Shown: one piece after another, positions 1-9,803 of the stretch | Layout of the letters: every line of letters starts with the position of its first letter | Numbering within the stretch: the stretch's first letter is position 1 | From: Chara braunii | Taxonomy: Eukaryota > Streptophyta > Charophyceae > Charales > Characeae | Length of the DNA stretch: 21,312 nucleotides | NCBI GenBank assembly: GCA_003427395.1 | Contig: BFEA01000039.1 | Coordinates: 2,237,576-2,258,887, forward strand | Reading direction: 5' to 3' | Notes under the pieces: generated by a model | The model's input: only the letters and a program-made list of their open reading frames with translations | Databases searched by the model: none | Told to the model about the DNA's origin: nothing | Made by a program: the position numbers and the translations under genes

Positions 1-33
<33 letters not shown>
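1..33. repeat. poly-T tract at window edge
   Basis: This is an uninterrupted run of 33 T. It may be the A-tail of a minus-strand retroelement whose body lies outside or just inside the window, but nothing in the sequence confirms that. Confidence 0.9.
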
Positions 34-34
<1 letters not shown>

Positions 35-480
35 GTCCACGTTCAGCCTGAACGGCCGAACGCCTTCCGAAGGGGTCCCGTACGTTTGGGCGTTCGGTTT
101 CGGGCATTCGGCCCGTCCCGAACGCCGACAACCCTGTATATATTATATATATACGTGGTTGTAGATCTTTTTGAGGTCTTCAAACCCATATTCTTATTTT
201 TGTTTTTTGAACTAAGTATATTTAAGAAAAATAAAAAACATAAATACAATGATAAAAACAAAAACAAAAAATAAAATGAGTGTTTGTTTTTTTGGGTTTC
301 AAGGTGATTTTTTAAGGGCTAAAAACGAAAAACAGAAAAACAAATAAAAAATATAGGGTTGTATGTCTTTCAAAGATGTACCATCTCCATTTTTTATTTT
401 TTTTTAATTGGATGTCTGAAATTCGTGTATTTAAAAAAAAAAAAAACCATAAAAATAAATAAAAAAAGAAAAAAAAACAC
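34..480. other. gene-free low-complexity region
   Basis: Bases 34-130 are GC-rich and full of CGTTCG and CGAACG words, including a short palindrome (GTTCAG-C-CTGAAC). From 130 to 480 the sequence is AT-rich with many A and T runs. Open frames here are made of Lys, Asn and Phe runs and are not credible genes. Confidence 0.7.
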
Positions 481-2580
481 GTTGTCGAGCGCATCGGCCC
501 CCGCGCGAGCGAGGACCCTCCCGGCCGCGTCATGCAGGAGAAACTTAGGCTTTCAACCTCTTAGAGACAACTCGGGGACGACACAGTAACCCGCGTAGAC
601 CCTTCGCCGCTCCGACCGAGTGCGCCAGCTGTACATCTCGCGGTCCCCTACACCATGATAGATTCTCGCGGGGCACAACTTACCTTCCCTAACGGTCTGT
701 CACCACCCTTAGAGGCGTATCCCCGCCGAGCTATCGACCCCAATGCGAAGGCTTTTATAATGCAATTGCAGAGGTGGGCCGACCGAGGGCATTTGCCCGT
801 TCGCTGTACCATAGGTACACATGGCTAACGCCAAAGTGGACCCGAACGTCGTCCGTCCCTGGGGCGCTGATCTCCCAGGAATCGGAACGTACGCCGACCG
901 ATTAGGACGTGATATTCCAAGCATACGGAAAACTTCTAGCAATCCTAGTCCCTTCTTTCAAAGACAGTCATGAACTACTCAGATAAGCCCTTTTAAAAGA
1001 AGACTCATGTCGACGCTAGTTAACTTATTCACCTGTGTGTAATACAATAATGCACACAACATTGACTTCGCTTCAAACAACACTTATCGATAAAAAAACA
1101 AAACACGACCTATACACAATGTGACGCTTAAATGACGTCTGACTAAAGTATCACCACTCTACCTGCCAGACAGCAAGAATGTCACGACTTTTTCGATTTG
1201 ATGAGATGCGTTCCCAAGTTCTTTCATTCCGCCCCATACTGATTGCTAGAAAAAAAACACAGACGAATCCCAATACTCAAGTAGAGCTAGGATGTCATTG
1301 CTTTAATAATGACTTCATTACTTTTCTAACTTTGGTGTGAATGCCATCTGCAAGTAATCTGCCCACCACTATGCAAGTCAATGATTGTCTTGAACAATCA
1401 AACACTCGATGCCCCATTAAGATCAAGGATCCACTTTCAAATTTTATTGGTTGCTTTGTCCTTTTGGACAATAATTACTCTTTTTGTTCCATAAATAATG
1501 AAGTATTCGCCTTCGACAGAAAGACATTCAAAGCAATGCTCTGGCCACATCTTACTGTCAACTAGCCTGATTGCCCCAGACTTGCATTTCTTATCATGCA
1601 AACCTATCCGCGAAGGTAGTGCCTACCCGCACTCCATCCGTAGCTAGTGAAACACAAACTGGGCTTCTTGTGAAGTCAGTTCCTCATTCGTATGTGACTC
1701 CTAAAACGGCCACGAGAAGGGTAAACTATGACAGTTCTCCTTAACGCGAGCCGCCAAGAACTTGAGGTCCTTCCGTGAGTAGGCGCATGTCCTTCTGCTA
1801 GGAGGTGGTTTTGGATACCCCTCGTCCTCGCCCGAGTGAACCTCAGATCTCAGAAGTCAGGCTGGCTCCACCACAACAGCATGATATCCCCCGCATAAGC
1901 GGTCCACTCCAAGTCGATAGCAGGGCCGGCCCCTAAGGCAACGAACCTCCGCCTCAGATGCCTCCTAGGAAAGGGAAAGACGTTTACCACGGCAGGCAAA
2001 AATGGTTCCTTGCCGCCCGACGTCAAGGGTAACTTAGACGAAAAAGGAAATCAGAATAGAAAATCATTCACACAAACGGGCATAGACAAAGAGGGTCATT
2101 CGGGAAAGAATGGGTAACCTTGGGAAAAATCTATGTGCAATTGATTTCTTCCTCCTTGAGTGATCAAATTCCTTTTCGTCGTCCACTGGTTGCCTTTCCC
2201 TTCAACATGCATGCAAGCGAGAAAATAGAAAACAATCACCCTTGCATTCACTTCCATTAACATGAATAAGTTCCTCTTTTTCAGACATCCTTCTACCTAC
2301 CTGCACATCAGATCAGACAAGGAGTTAAAGAAAAAACAATGCAATTCAAACTCACGTCAGACTTTTATTCACACATGCGGACAAAACACAACTTCCTCTA
2401 CCTCTTCAGTGAATCGTTCAAAGAACAGGGTCAAGCAAGTGTGGGTTCACACAGATGTGAAGAGTCTGAGTCAAACTAACTCACCTTGAGTGAAGTTGAA
2501 GAGACGGTCCACTCAAGAAGACCGTGTAAAATCGCACTGAGTCTCCAGAGAAGACAGTCATCACAACGAGTCGCCCTCAA
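481..2580. other. intergenic region without a recognisable gene
   Basis: The sequence alternates between GC-rich blocks (481-960, 1700-2040) and AT-richer blocks. A plus-strand frame stays open from 565 to 828 (87 codons, with an ATG at 655). A second, of 74 residues, lies at 1341-1565. Neither shows a motif I recognise. A Pro/Gln-rich reading around 1575-2035 has about as many stops as expected by chance. These may be worn-out retroelement gag pieces, but the sequence does not show it. Confidence 0.5.
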
Positions 2581-2697
2581 AGCGATCCAGACTACTCCCT
2601 AAAGCGATCGCTTGCCGCGACAAACCTGGCGCTGTCGCTGCAAAATTTTGGCAGCGCTCCCGCACAACTACCGACAAAGGGCTGTCGTTGCCGCGCT

Positions 2698-2804
2698 AAA
2701 CAGGGAGAGTCTCCCCTGTACCGCTAGCCGAACACCTGCCGCCGCCGTGCAAAACGGGCAGAGTTTCCCCTGCACCGCTTGCTGAAAAACCTGCCACGAA
2801 CAGC
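2698..2804. repeat. imperfect 53-bp tandem duplication
   Basis: Two adjacent units (2698-2750 and 2751-2804) align along their length. Both carry the pattern GGGNAGAGT-TCCCCTG-ACCGCT followed by AACCTGCC or ACACCTGCC. They differ at scattered positions, so the duplication is old. No coding role is evident. Confidence 0.6.
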
Positions 2805-3111
2805 AGCACCTCCAGCTGGCACCCCACAGCACTATGGCTATGGCAGCCTCTCCTCTCCTCACCTCGATGAGATGGAGGCTATGGCTGTGTTTCACAGCTA
2901 TGGCCACCTCCAGCAATCCTTCCCCCTCATTTGCAGACCTCCACTCAGCTCCTTCTCAGTCCACCCGCAACTCCTCTAACAGCCAACATTTACTCTGAGA
3001 AATGCTAGCAGCACCAGCCACAAATGAATGCTGGTTGGATGACTGCGCGCTGTTTTATAGTTGGCTGGAGGCTGAAGGCAGCTGCTTTGCCCCCGGCCAA
3101 AACTCAGAGTG
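2805..3111. other. gene-free stretch with CT-rich and dispersed short repeats
   Basis: The words CTATGGC and CCACCTCC recur, for example near 2833 and 2880-2910. Short open frames exist on both strands but overlap each other and show no domain. No gene is supported. Confidence 0.5.
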
Positions 3112-3189
3112 AGGCCTGACCCTTGATCTTAGACAAGATCAAGGGCTGAGAAACTTGATGTTCCCCTAAGGGAACCAAGTTCCAGGCCT
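3112..3189. repeat. nested inverted repeats (possible three-way junction)
   Basis: A 7-bp closing pair, AGGCCTG (3112-3118) with CAGGCCT (3183-3189), encloses two hairpins. The first is a perfect 11-bp stem with a 4-nt loop (3120-3130 with 3135-3145). The second has an inner 6-bp stem GTTCCC/GGGAAC (3160-3165 with 3170-3175). Its outer 6-bp stem is AACTTG/CAAGTT (3152-3157 with 3176-3181), with a 2-nt bulge. No ribozyme core or tRNA boxes were seen. Confidence 0.7.
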
Positions 3190-3339
3190 TGGTAATGCAT
3201 CTGGCCGCTACCCCCGACCAAATGCAGCCCTAACTGGCTGTATAGAGCCAAGTAGAGCAGATTGTTGAAATCCAACAGTCTGCTGTCAATCTTCAGGGTC
3301 TAGATGCTTCTACCCCTGGTCCCCCGCATCTGGCCCTGC

Positions 3340-3359
3340 GTCGCGATTAAATTCGCGAC
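3340..3359. repeat. short perfect hairpin
   Basis: GTCGCGA (3340-3346) pairs with TCGCGAC (3353-3359) across the 6-nt loop TTAAAT. It lies just outside the A-tail of the large LINE and so belongs to its target DNA. Confidence 0.7.
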
Positions 3360-3372
3360 ATTTGCTTTATCC

Positions 3373-3937
3373 TTTTTTTTTTTTTACTTTGTCCTTCCGT
3401 CTCGTTTCCCTCCCCCCCCCCATAAATAACGGGCCCAGTGCCCAAGGCTTATAATAACAACGAGAACAGAGGCCGGGGTCCTCACAGTCTACCCGGAAAA
3501 AGGAACCTTCTGGGAGCATTGCCCAGATTTGCTTACAGGGAGGAGCCCTGCAGGGGACCAACTCCTAAAGACCAGAGAAAGCAGAAAAGCAAAAGACGAC
3601 TGAACTGAAAATGATATACCAAAAGGAAAGAAAACTCAAAAGCCTGAATCCTATGCACTAGACCTCTCAGCCCTTAGGCTATCTGAAAATAGTGGTCTGC
3701 TAGCCTGAATGCTAGGACTCAAATTTGCCGTATAAAAACATGCGCTTCAGCGTCAACAGCTGAAGCCTTGTATACAACGGCTAATCTTGTAAGCTCTGTC
3801 CCTAGTTGGGCCGAAATTCAGATTGGGTCTACACCGTATTGCAACCAAGGCTGGGAGAGCACCCAGCGATTCCTTTATATCCGAAGTATTGGTGAGAATA
3901 GGGAGAGATACCACCTCTCTCAGAGTTGAGAAAGGCT
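3373..3937 (-). other. LINE 3' UTR and A-tail
   Basis: This is the non-coding end of the minus-strand LINE, from the ORF2 stop to A13 (T13 on the plus strand at 3373-3385). Two blocks match the other LINE in this window: 3660-3673 matches 14587-14600, and 3471-3495 matches 14756-14780 with one mismatch. Both are in the same order and about 160 bp apart in each element. A C10 run at about 3412-3421 appears as a G run on the element strand. Confidence 0.75.
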
Positions 3938-4903
3938 TCAAGTAGGCTTCAGAGTTAGCCACGGGGAGAGTTCGAGTCTCCCATTACCACCCAGCTTTGC
4001 CAGACATTGTCTCTTGCCCCAGGTGTTCCAGAACCAGGCCGTGCCCTTTCTAGCCACTCCGCCCTTAGCCTTCTGGAACCAGTCTGCTCAGATGCACTGT
4101 CGGCTTGATGCGCGAATTATAGTCTTGAGCTGCACATCGACACAACTCTCTTGTCGAAACACAAGTGAGTTTCTTTCGCTCCAGATGGTTGTCATCAGAA
4201 TGCCCCTGAAGGTTTGTGCCACATAACATGCTGCTGAGTCGTCCCCGCTGGCTGCTGAAGGAATACCAGACGAAACGAACTTTTTTGACCACTTGAAAGT
4301 TGCCCAGGGGAGTTTCGACCAGTGCTTGCGCCACCAAGACCAGATCCGTTTTCAGAAAGGACAGTCTATCCACAAATGTTTGTTGGTTTCCCATGCCCAC
4401 CGACAACGCGCACAACTTGTAGGTACATCCATGCCTCTTGATGCCAGAAAAGCAGCTAAAGCGATTATCAGGAGAGATTGTTGCCATAATAGGCTCCCCA
4501 TTTTTACTGAGGGCAGAGATTTGAGCAGTTGCCAATTTTTCACCTGTGTGTCCTTCTCATAAGAGATAAGTGTATGTTCCTGTCTGCGTTTTCTCACCAG
4601 TTCGAAAGGGTTGTTTGGTGAATGCTCCCTGAGGATAACTTTGCCAATTTTGGATGTGTACTGATGCATTGAGATTACGGACTGTCCATGTAGAGCCGAG
4701 GAGCGCTAGTGCCACCTCGTGGGATCTAACTTCAGATCGGCCAGGGGAGTGCCTCTAAATTTAACTAGAGGATGGGCTATTCCATGCTGGTCCGGATTTA
4801 GTTCAACTTTGCATTCTACCAAATGCCCATTTTGGACGGAAAAGACTTCTAAGTCGAAATGAAGTGGGAGATCATCTGTTGCACCACAAACTGCAGACCA
4901 GGT
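3938..4903 (-). pseudogene. LINE ORF2 C-terminal region with zf-RVT domain (nonsense-interrupted)
   Basis: This is the end of ORF2, after the polymerase. The frame runs without any indel from 4903 to the terminal TGA at 3938-3940. It is cut by TAG at 4706-4708, TGA at 4352-4354 and TGA at 4088-4090. The zf-RVT zinc finger reads C-x2-C-x8-H-x4-C (CARC...H...C) just before the stop at 4352. It is followed by a Trp-rich stretch (IWSWWRKHW) and a conserved tail containing IWSERN and WFWNTW. The same words appear in the plus-strand copy at 13975-14442 (IWQWWRKHW, IWQSRN, WFLKTW), which confirms the reading frame. The domain is thought to act in nucleic-acid binding by plant LINE ORF2 proteins. No product is possible from this copy. 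Confidence 0.85.
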
Positions 4904-6229
4904 CTAATACAGAGGACGATCCTGGGAAATCCCTTTGATTTTCCTGTAATACTTATGCTCTGGGTTGTCCCCAGGAGGGCGATACCATCTGTCAAATTCC
5001 AATTGTTGATCCGAATTAAGCATGTCTATCCAATGGGAGGGGATGGCCTCCAACAGGCTACGCAGTTTAGCTCCAGCATCCCTCAGGTAAGGGAAGCGAC
5101 TTCTCAGCTCCCATTCTGTCAACCATCTTGAGTTGTCCGTGTGTCTGATATCTCTGATACGAAGGATGCCTCTCTCAATCCATCTACGTGCAAATAGGCC
5201 AGATCTGTCTGTTGGTGAGAAGGGTTCCCCCTTCTCGTCTAGAATGAACTTGTTCTCGAAAAGAAGCTCTTCCAAAACCTCTATCTTAGAGGCCGGTTCT
5301 ATGTGCTCTGTCGGTTTTAGCTGTTTTCATGCATAAAGAACTGCATTCCAGAATTTTGATTTAGGGCGTCGATTGGCAAAAGATTCCAACATGAGGCATC
5401 GCCATACGTCCGCGTGGTTACTCAGGTTCCATTCTTTTCCTAATATGTATTCCCCCATGGCGATCCAAAATCTGTTGGAGGTTTCAGAGAGGGCTCGAAC
5501 TGGCCATTTGGCCAGTAAGGCCAAGTTCTGCCGTCTCGGGTCCAGTATGCCTAATCTGCCTTCATCCCTAGGGAAGGACATTGCTTCCCAGGTTACTTTG
5601 GCTAAATAGCCCTGGTCCACCGTTGCTGATGGTTTCCATACTACCTTCCTTGCCTTGGCTTTGATGGCCTTGTAGGCTTTGTCCCCCAGCAGGTGGATGG
5701 CTAATACGAACCAGAGGGTTGAGAACACAGCTGCAGTTAGAAGGAGGGATCTTCCGAACAGAGAGGAGAGGTACGGGCGGTTCCATTTGGCAATGCGTGA
5801 AGTTACTTTTTCTACTAGTAGTTGATCTTGTAATTCTGAGCAGTCTGAAACAGCTACTTGGACTCCTAGAAAACGTTCGGATGAGTCTCCTGGTATCTCT
5901 TTCATGCCCCAGTCCACGCACAACTGGTGAGGTGGGGGCAGCAGATATGAGGTTTTAGACCAATTAACCGATCCTTCTAACAGTTCACAGTAAGTCGCTA
6001 GGACATTCTGAACTTCAGCAAGTACCCTCGGGTCGTTTTTCGCGCAAACTGTGAGATCGTCCGCAATAGCTCCAACTTTCCACTCGAGTCCCATGCTGAT
6101 CCTGAGGCCTGAGATCTGCGAGTTGAATCTCAAGTTGTCCAACAAGACTTTGAGGTGAACTTCGAAGAGTAAGGGAGCCAATGGGCATCCCTGACGCAGT
6201 GATCGGGTGAGGCGGAAGGAATTCGATTG
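4904..6229 (-). pseudogene. LINE ORF2 reverse transcriptase, palm/thumb half (copy A), interrupted
   Basis: The second part of the RT reads in one frame. It begins with SNSFRLTRSLRQGCPLAPLL (the RQGCPLSP-type motif) at about 6220-6165 and continues to the catalytic motif AIADDL at about 6071-6054. It then runs through the thumb and connection (GRSLLLTAAVFSTLW, DEGRLGILDPRRQNLALLAKW) to TGA at 5327-5329. The same frame continues from 5275 to TAG at 4904-4906. The two catalytic aspartates are kept here. Upstream, the frame does not join the N-terminal half, because a second copy of this region sits between them (6230-6786). RT motif A, with its own catalytic Asp, was not found anywhere, so polymerase activity is lost. 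Confidence 0.87.
5508..6090 (-). repeat. LINE segmental duplication, copy A (583 bp)
   Basis: Aligned by eye with 6230-6786, this segment shows about 15 substitutions over 557 shared bases, roughly 97% identity. Copy A carries 26 bp (about 5729-5754) that copy B lacks. The missing part is bounded in copy A by the repeated word ACAG, as expected for a short-homology deletion in copy B. Copy A holds the intact ADDL motif. Confidence 0.9.
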
Positions 6230-6786
6230 TTGACCAGTAAGGCCAAGTTCTACCGTCTCGGGTCCAGTATGCCTAATCCGCCTTCATCCCTAGGGAAGGA
6301 CATTGCTTCCCAGGTTACTTTGGCTAAATAGCCCTGGTCCTCTGTTGCTGATGGTTTTCATACTACCTTCCTTGTGTTGGCTTTGATAGCCTTGTAGGCT
6401 TTGTCCCCCAGCAGGTGGATGGCTAATACGAACCAGAGGGTTGAGAACACAGAACAGAGAGGAGAGGTACGGGCGGTTCCATTTGGCAATGAGTGAAGTT
6501 ACTTTTTCTACTAGTAGTTGATCTTGAAATTCTGAGCAGTCTGAAACAGCTACTTGGACTCCTAGAAAACGTTCGGATGAGTCTCCTGGTATCTCTTTCA
6601 TGCCCCAGTCCACGCACAACTGGTGAGGTGGGGGCAGCAGATATGAGGTTTTAGACCAATTAACCGATCCTTCTGACAGTCCACAGTAAGTCGCTAGGAC
6701 ATTCTGAACTTCAGCAAGTACCCTCGGGTCGTTTTCCGCGCAAACTGTGAGATTGTCCGCAATAGCTCCAACTTTCCACTCGAGTC
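6230..6786 (-). repeat. LINE segmental duplication, copy B (557 bp), frame-shifted
   Basis: This is a direct second copy of 5508-6090, placed between the N-terminal RT half and the RQGC motif. It carries a 26-bp deletion that breaks its frame. One change also turns the catalytic ADDL into ADNL (GAC to AAC on the coding strand, near 6757). Both ends are sharp: similarity stops at CGAGTC on the right and at TTG on the left. It replaces the segment where RT motif A and about 100 residues of palm should be. Confidence 0.9.
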
Positions 6787-7614
6787 ATGTGTCTTAGAGT
6801 AGTTTGGACGAATGTCCAGCCTAACAACGGTGTCTCTTCTCTCTTTGGCTATGATTTTGATAGCCTGCAGCATAGTGACTATGTTATCGTGGATTGACCC
6901 GCCTTTCACAAAGGCTCCTTGTTCTTGGCCCGTTAGGAAGGGCAAGTAGTTAGCCAACCTTAGGGCAATGGTCTTAGCCAGTAGCTTGTAGGCAGTGTTC
7001 AGCAGAGAGATAGGCCGCCAGTTACGTATGTCCTTTTTACTACCCTTCTTGTTAAGTTGCGAAATAACTCTTGCAACCATGGAATTGGGAAGGGGGTGAC
7101 CCTCGAGTACTTTGTTGAAGATTTCCATGAGTAATGGACCGAAGAAGCTCCAGAGGGTTATAATGAATTCAATTGGCAGCCCTTCCGGGCCTGGGGCTTT
7201 GCCCTTGGCCATAGCGTGGGCCGCCACTTCGAGTTCCTCGACGGTAAGGAGCCTATCTAAGTCCAGGGCCGAGTGTAGCGGCAGATGTCTGTCAGAGAGG
7301 TTCCAAAAATTGGAGTGGTCCCTTAAATTCGTGTCGGGGGTGTCGAAAGGGCGACAAGTAGTAAGTATATCGCTGAAGTAATCCGTCGCATATTGACACA
7401 TTTGGACCGACGTTTCAGCAATGGGCGCAGTTAGCGAGAAGGGATGTTCAAGCTCCTTCATGAGCGGCCTGGCCACCGATTTCATCAAGGCTCTGAATGA
7501 CTCTTTGGTCATTCTATCATAGTGGGTCATGCCTTTAATCCGCAACCACTCTTTGCGCTGTTCCTCGGCTTGGACTTCTTGTGCCTCCAAGTTCTGGAGG
7601 GCCCTACTCCGCTT
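6787..7614 (-). pseudogene. LINE ORF2 reverse transcriptase, N-terminal fingers half
   Basis: This frame is open from just after TAG at 7615-7617 to the rearrangement point at 6786/6787. It shows the linker after the endonuclease, then the usual plant L1 RT opening motifs: GKAPGPEGLPIEF, then ISQLNKKGSKKDIRNWRPIS with LLNTAYKLLAKTIALRL, then TGQEQGAFVKGGSIHDN. The segment ends in VVRLDI, where the motif A stretch (LDF-K-A-D type) should follow. The sequence leaves homology there and runs into copy B. Its frame is the same as that of the endonuclease upstream, so only nonsense changes and the rearrangement have broken ORF2 here. Confidence 0.9.
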
Positions 7615-8610
7615 CTATAGCCACTAACGGTCTGAGACCGGGTGCTGGCCTAGTCGATTTTCTGCTTGTGTAACATCGGATTTCCACTGTTTCATTTGTC
7701 TGTTCAATTTGCCATTTTTAATTCTCGAATACGTACTGCAGGCTTCCTGCAGTGCTTCCATTACACCATCGTACCACAGTTGGGGTGTTTCACAAAGATC
7801 TGTTAATTTCTCCCAATTTTTGACTATCCTGTTCAACCATTCTAGGAGAGGTGGGTCCTCCAGGTGAGTGACGTTTAGTCTAAATAGACCGGGGCCTCTA
7901 TCTAGATCCCCCCCGGAGTGAGTCTCAAAAATAACTGGGGAGTGATCCGATAAGGGTGATATTCCGACTTTGGCATCCTAGCAATTATCCCAAGGTGTGC
8001 CCCGTAACAGGGCAAAGTCCAAGCGTCGGGCCGATGCAGCCCCTTGCGCTGGGTTTAGAACTCTGAAAGCGTCGACCAAGTCCTTTGTTTCAATCAGTTC
8101 ATGTAGTAGGCACGAGTCCCGTCGAAGCGGCCTGACTACTGGCGAATCTAGGCGTGGGTTCAGGATGGTATTCTAGTCTTCCCCCAGGACCAGATTGTGG
8201 GAATCCGGTAAAATCTCAGGGAGTTTAGCAATAAATCTCAGTCGCTCGTTGTAGTAGACTGGTAGGTACAGTGACATAAAGGTCCATGGCTCAGAATCAA
8301 TCTCAACCTTCACCCAGCACCAGCGGCCCCATACACCAAAGGCTGAATCAATGATTCCTACTAGAAAATCCTGTCGAAAGAGAATGGTTGTACCCCCTCT
8401 GGTACCCATTGCTGGGGCCCAGAGCTGGAAGCCAGGCCACCATTGTCGCATTTCCCTCAGCTTCTCCTCATTAAGTTTTGTTTCTTGGAGAAGGAGGATC
8501 TTGACATCGTTTTCGAACATCCATGATTTTAAGCGTGCTCTTTTGTTCCTGTTGTTGGTATCGCAGAGGCCGTGAATGTTCCATGTAGCGAACAACAGTC
8601 TATTTCGCAT
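7615..8610 (-). pseudogene. LINE ORF2 APE-type endonuclease domain, interrupted
   Basis: The domain would nick target DNA to prime reverse transcription. The start ATG at 8608-8610 is preceded by an in-frame TAG 6 nt upstream. Key endonuclease motifs are visible in order: TWNIHG (the Asn near the N-terminus), LLQETK (catalytic Glu), GGTTILF, SLYLPV (Tyr), LGED-stop-N (the D-x-N motif with the middle residue replaced by TAG at 8173-8175), and LSDHSPV (the terminal Asp-His pair). The frame continues unshifted past TAG at 8173, 7978, 7624 and 7615 into the RT. The catalytic residues are all kept, so inactivation is by stops alone. ORF2 starts inside the end of ORF1, an 82-nt overlap. Confidence 0.9.
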
Positions 8611-8936
8611 TGGCCCCTACTCGACCGGTTGCAGGCTGGATCCGGTCTGATGCTCCCCTTGTGACCGTCTGATTTTCGCCGCCTGGTCTCTTTGCCTGCA
8701 TTTTCGGGCTTTGGCGAGGACCAGTTCAGTCTGAGTGTAGCATTCAATTGTGGAGAAAACAGGATGTTTCTGTTCGAAGATTGTTTCAGGCAACGTGCCA
8801 AGGTGACCACGTTCACACCCTCTACCATGTGGAGGTCTTGTAAAGTTGCGTTCTCGTGGTTGGCCAGTAGGGAAAGGGGAATGTAGGAAATGTCAAGCTC
8901 CTTGAGCTGGTCTTTGCTCAGGGGCCGTGCGTCCAT
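8529..8936 (-). pseudogene. LINE ORF1 C-terminal segment
   Basis: This 135-residue frame shares its frame with the ORF1 N-terminal part (9804-10667) but not with the middle part (8893-9768). A frameshift is therefore implied near 8935-8960. The protein is Leu/Asn/Lys-rich (KDQLKELDISYIPLSLLANH) and then strongly basic (ETRRRKSDGHKGS), as expected for a nucleic-acid-binding tail. Its end overlaps the ORF2 endonuclease start by 82 nt in another frame. No named domain was recognised. Confidence 0.65.
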
Positions 8937-9768
8937 GAATGTGTCGTCCTGGTGCGTTCAACAGTATGTGTCGAGTGAGTTTCAGTCCGGGAATTAGCCG
9001 ACTTCTGAACTTGTTCTGCACTGTCTGCTTAGCTGTGGCTGCGACTGACTGTTCTGTAGGATCATCTGTAGAGACAGGTCCTTGGTTAGATGGAACACAG
9101 AATATAGATACGAGATGTTTAAAAACTGAGTCTCCTTTCTCTAGTGTCGTAACCCCTGGACCCTCGCTCAGGTCCAGGGTCTTGGGGATGGTGTCAACTT
9201 CTGCGTTTGAGGTAAAGACTGGTTCTTCCAGCAAGCGGTCTGCTTCAGAGACCTCTGAGGAGTTGCGGCGTGTGTGGGGTTCATCATCGGTCTCCAAACG
9301 TTGGGCTCGTTTGAAAGATTTTTTTCGCTTCCCCTCTTTGAGTGAAACTGAGCGATCCTGGCCTGTAAAAACGGAGAGTGCAAGGGGATTGTTTTCCTCT
9401 ATGGTGGCCACATCCATTGCATCCTCGTTTAGATCCACGTTGTTGCCAGTGGGCTCATTCTGGGCGAATTCAATTTCGACAGGCTCTTTACCCAGGGAAC
9501 TGCGCATCTTAACCAGTGCTTCCGGCGCAGTCTTTTCTACTTGCTCATCCACTCCTGAACGAGCTTCAGTTTTGCCCGTTGGGTGCCAGGCTTGGCCCGG
9601 ATGGGGAGCAGCATCGTACAACTTTTTGTTGAAGTACGTAGTGTAGGACTGGCTAGGCGGGAAGGAGCGAGAGTCCTCGCTCCTGCGCTGGGAATTACGA
9701 CTGTCCCGGGCTATCCTTCCATCTGGTTTCGTCGCTGCTGGCGCCAGCGGCGCTCCAGCAGTTGACCA
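8893..9768 (-). pseudogene. LINE ORF1 middle, charged low-complexity segment
   Basis: A frame of 292 codons is open between stops, with an ATG at 9619-9621. It is rich in Glu, Asp, Ser, Thr and Lys, with a basic patch (KEGKRKKSFKRAQR), and has no folded domain I recognise. It sits between the zinc-knuckle part of ORF1 and its basic C-terminus but in a different frame from both, so at least two indels are implied, near 9770-9806 and near 8940. The plus strand is also long and open here (8939-9646). That frame is judged a shadow, because the minus reading fits the element's ORF order. Confidence 0.65.
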
Positions 9769-9803
9769 TCATCGCCAGCGTGAACCGGGTTTCTGGGCCG
9801 AAA

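Noticed and set aside
1575-2035. Pro/Gln-rich interrupted reading that could be a gag linker
   Set aside because: Stop frequency is near random and no motif supports it.
3960-3995. tRNA-like B box (GAGTTCGAGTCTCC) followed by CCA
   Set aside because: On the minus strand it encodes the conserved end of LINE ORF2, the stem has mismatches, and no A box lies upstream.
3938-8610. Reassigned stop codons (TAG or TGA read as an amino acid)
   Set aside because: Stops of all three kinds appear across the degenerate elements, the LINE RT is also rearranged, and the better-kept LINE copy has only one stop in the same interval. Pseudogene decay explains this without a variant code.
8939-9646. 235-residue plus-strand frame
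   Set aside because: It is antisense to LINE ORF1, whose order and frame on the minus strand fit the element.
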